From positions 15,431,709-15,495,708 of the forward strand of contig NC_135565.1 in assembly GCF_964340395.1 (NCBI RefSeq): a stretch of 64,000 nucleotides of DNA, given 5' to 3'. The notes below the pieces were generated by a model. That model worked only from the letters and a program-made list of their open reading frames with translations, did not search any database and was not told where the DNA came from. Origin of the DNA: Glandiceps talaboti. Taxonomy: Eukaryota > Hemichordata > Enteropneusta > Spengelidae. A program made the position numbers and the translations under genes. This document shows positions 63,886 through 64,000 of this stretch, in pieces (the first letter of the stretch is position 1; each line of letters opens with the position of its first letter).

Positions 63886-64000
63886 CTATAACGTAAGATA
63901 TAAGACAGCCAATTAGATTTGTTGTTCTACAAAAAGTTACAGATAAGACAGCCAATTAAATTTGTTGTTATATAAAGTTAAAGATAAGACAGCCAATTAG
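63868..64000. repeat. Tandem copies of a TTC17 3' splice site
   Basis: A ~45-base unit with AAGACAGCCAATTAGATTTG followed by TTGTTCTA is repeated to the window end (63911, 63955 and after). On the minus strand it contains TAGAACAACAAATCTAA, the same string as the real acceptor of the exon starting at 63885, so decoy acceptors lie upstream in the transcript. Confidence 0.85.

Overview
The window is nuclear DNA from an animal, most likely a marine invertebrate deuterostome or lophotrochozoan; the species cannot be fixed from the sequence alone. Evidence for an animal is GT-AG introns with conserved phases, tRNA-derived SINEs, LINE remnants, foldback elements, abundant microsatellites, and typical metazoan genes (a CYP4 P450, an archaemetzincin, a TTC17 orthologue). 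Base composition is AT-rich throughout.

Left half (1-41 kb): a locus of giant, mostly single-exon proteins made of tandem LRAT/H-box-NC domains with an acidic linker and a glycine-zipper hydrophobic tail, intermingled with a CYP4 gene. Order: LRAT-1 (+, 5' end outside the window), CYP4 (-, nine exons, 533 residues, every junction reconstructed in frame), LRAT-2 (-), a 5' scrap of an LRAT gene (+) broken by a LINE, a scrap of CYP4 exon 1, LRAT-3 (-), and LRAT-4 (+, a pseudogene). LRAT-2 to LRAT-4 arose by a tandem segmental duplication whose two ends lie inside CYP4 exon 1 and inside the plus-strand LRAT gene; the breakpoint joint is readable at about 30,856-30,858. Later insertions and deletions made the left unit about 13.3 kb and the right unit about 8.05 kb.

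Right half (41-64 kb): ordinary single-copy genes. An archaemetzincin (-, two exons, 419 residues) is divergent from a 419-residue, nine-exon membrane-anchored protein of uncertain function (+), sharing a 468-base intergenic region. The C-terminal eight exons of a TTC17-like TPR protein (-) run off the right edge. The intergenic interval between the last two genes holds a cluster of nine perfect CArG boxes embedded in a minisatellite.

The most striking non-genic signals are tandem arrays that have copied exon-intron boundaries (in the CYP4, the nine-exon gene and the TTC17 gene), two long palindromes with hammerhead-like cores sitting in (AT)n tracts, and a palindromic MITE family. No function linking the LRAT and CYP4 genes can be shown from sequence; both families can act on lipids or retinoids, so their adjacency is only suggestive.
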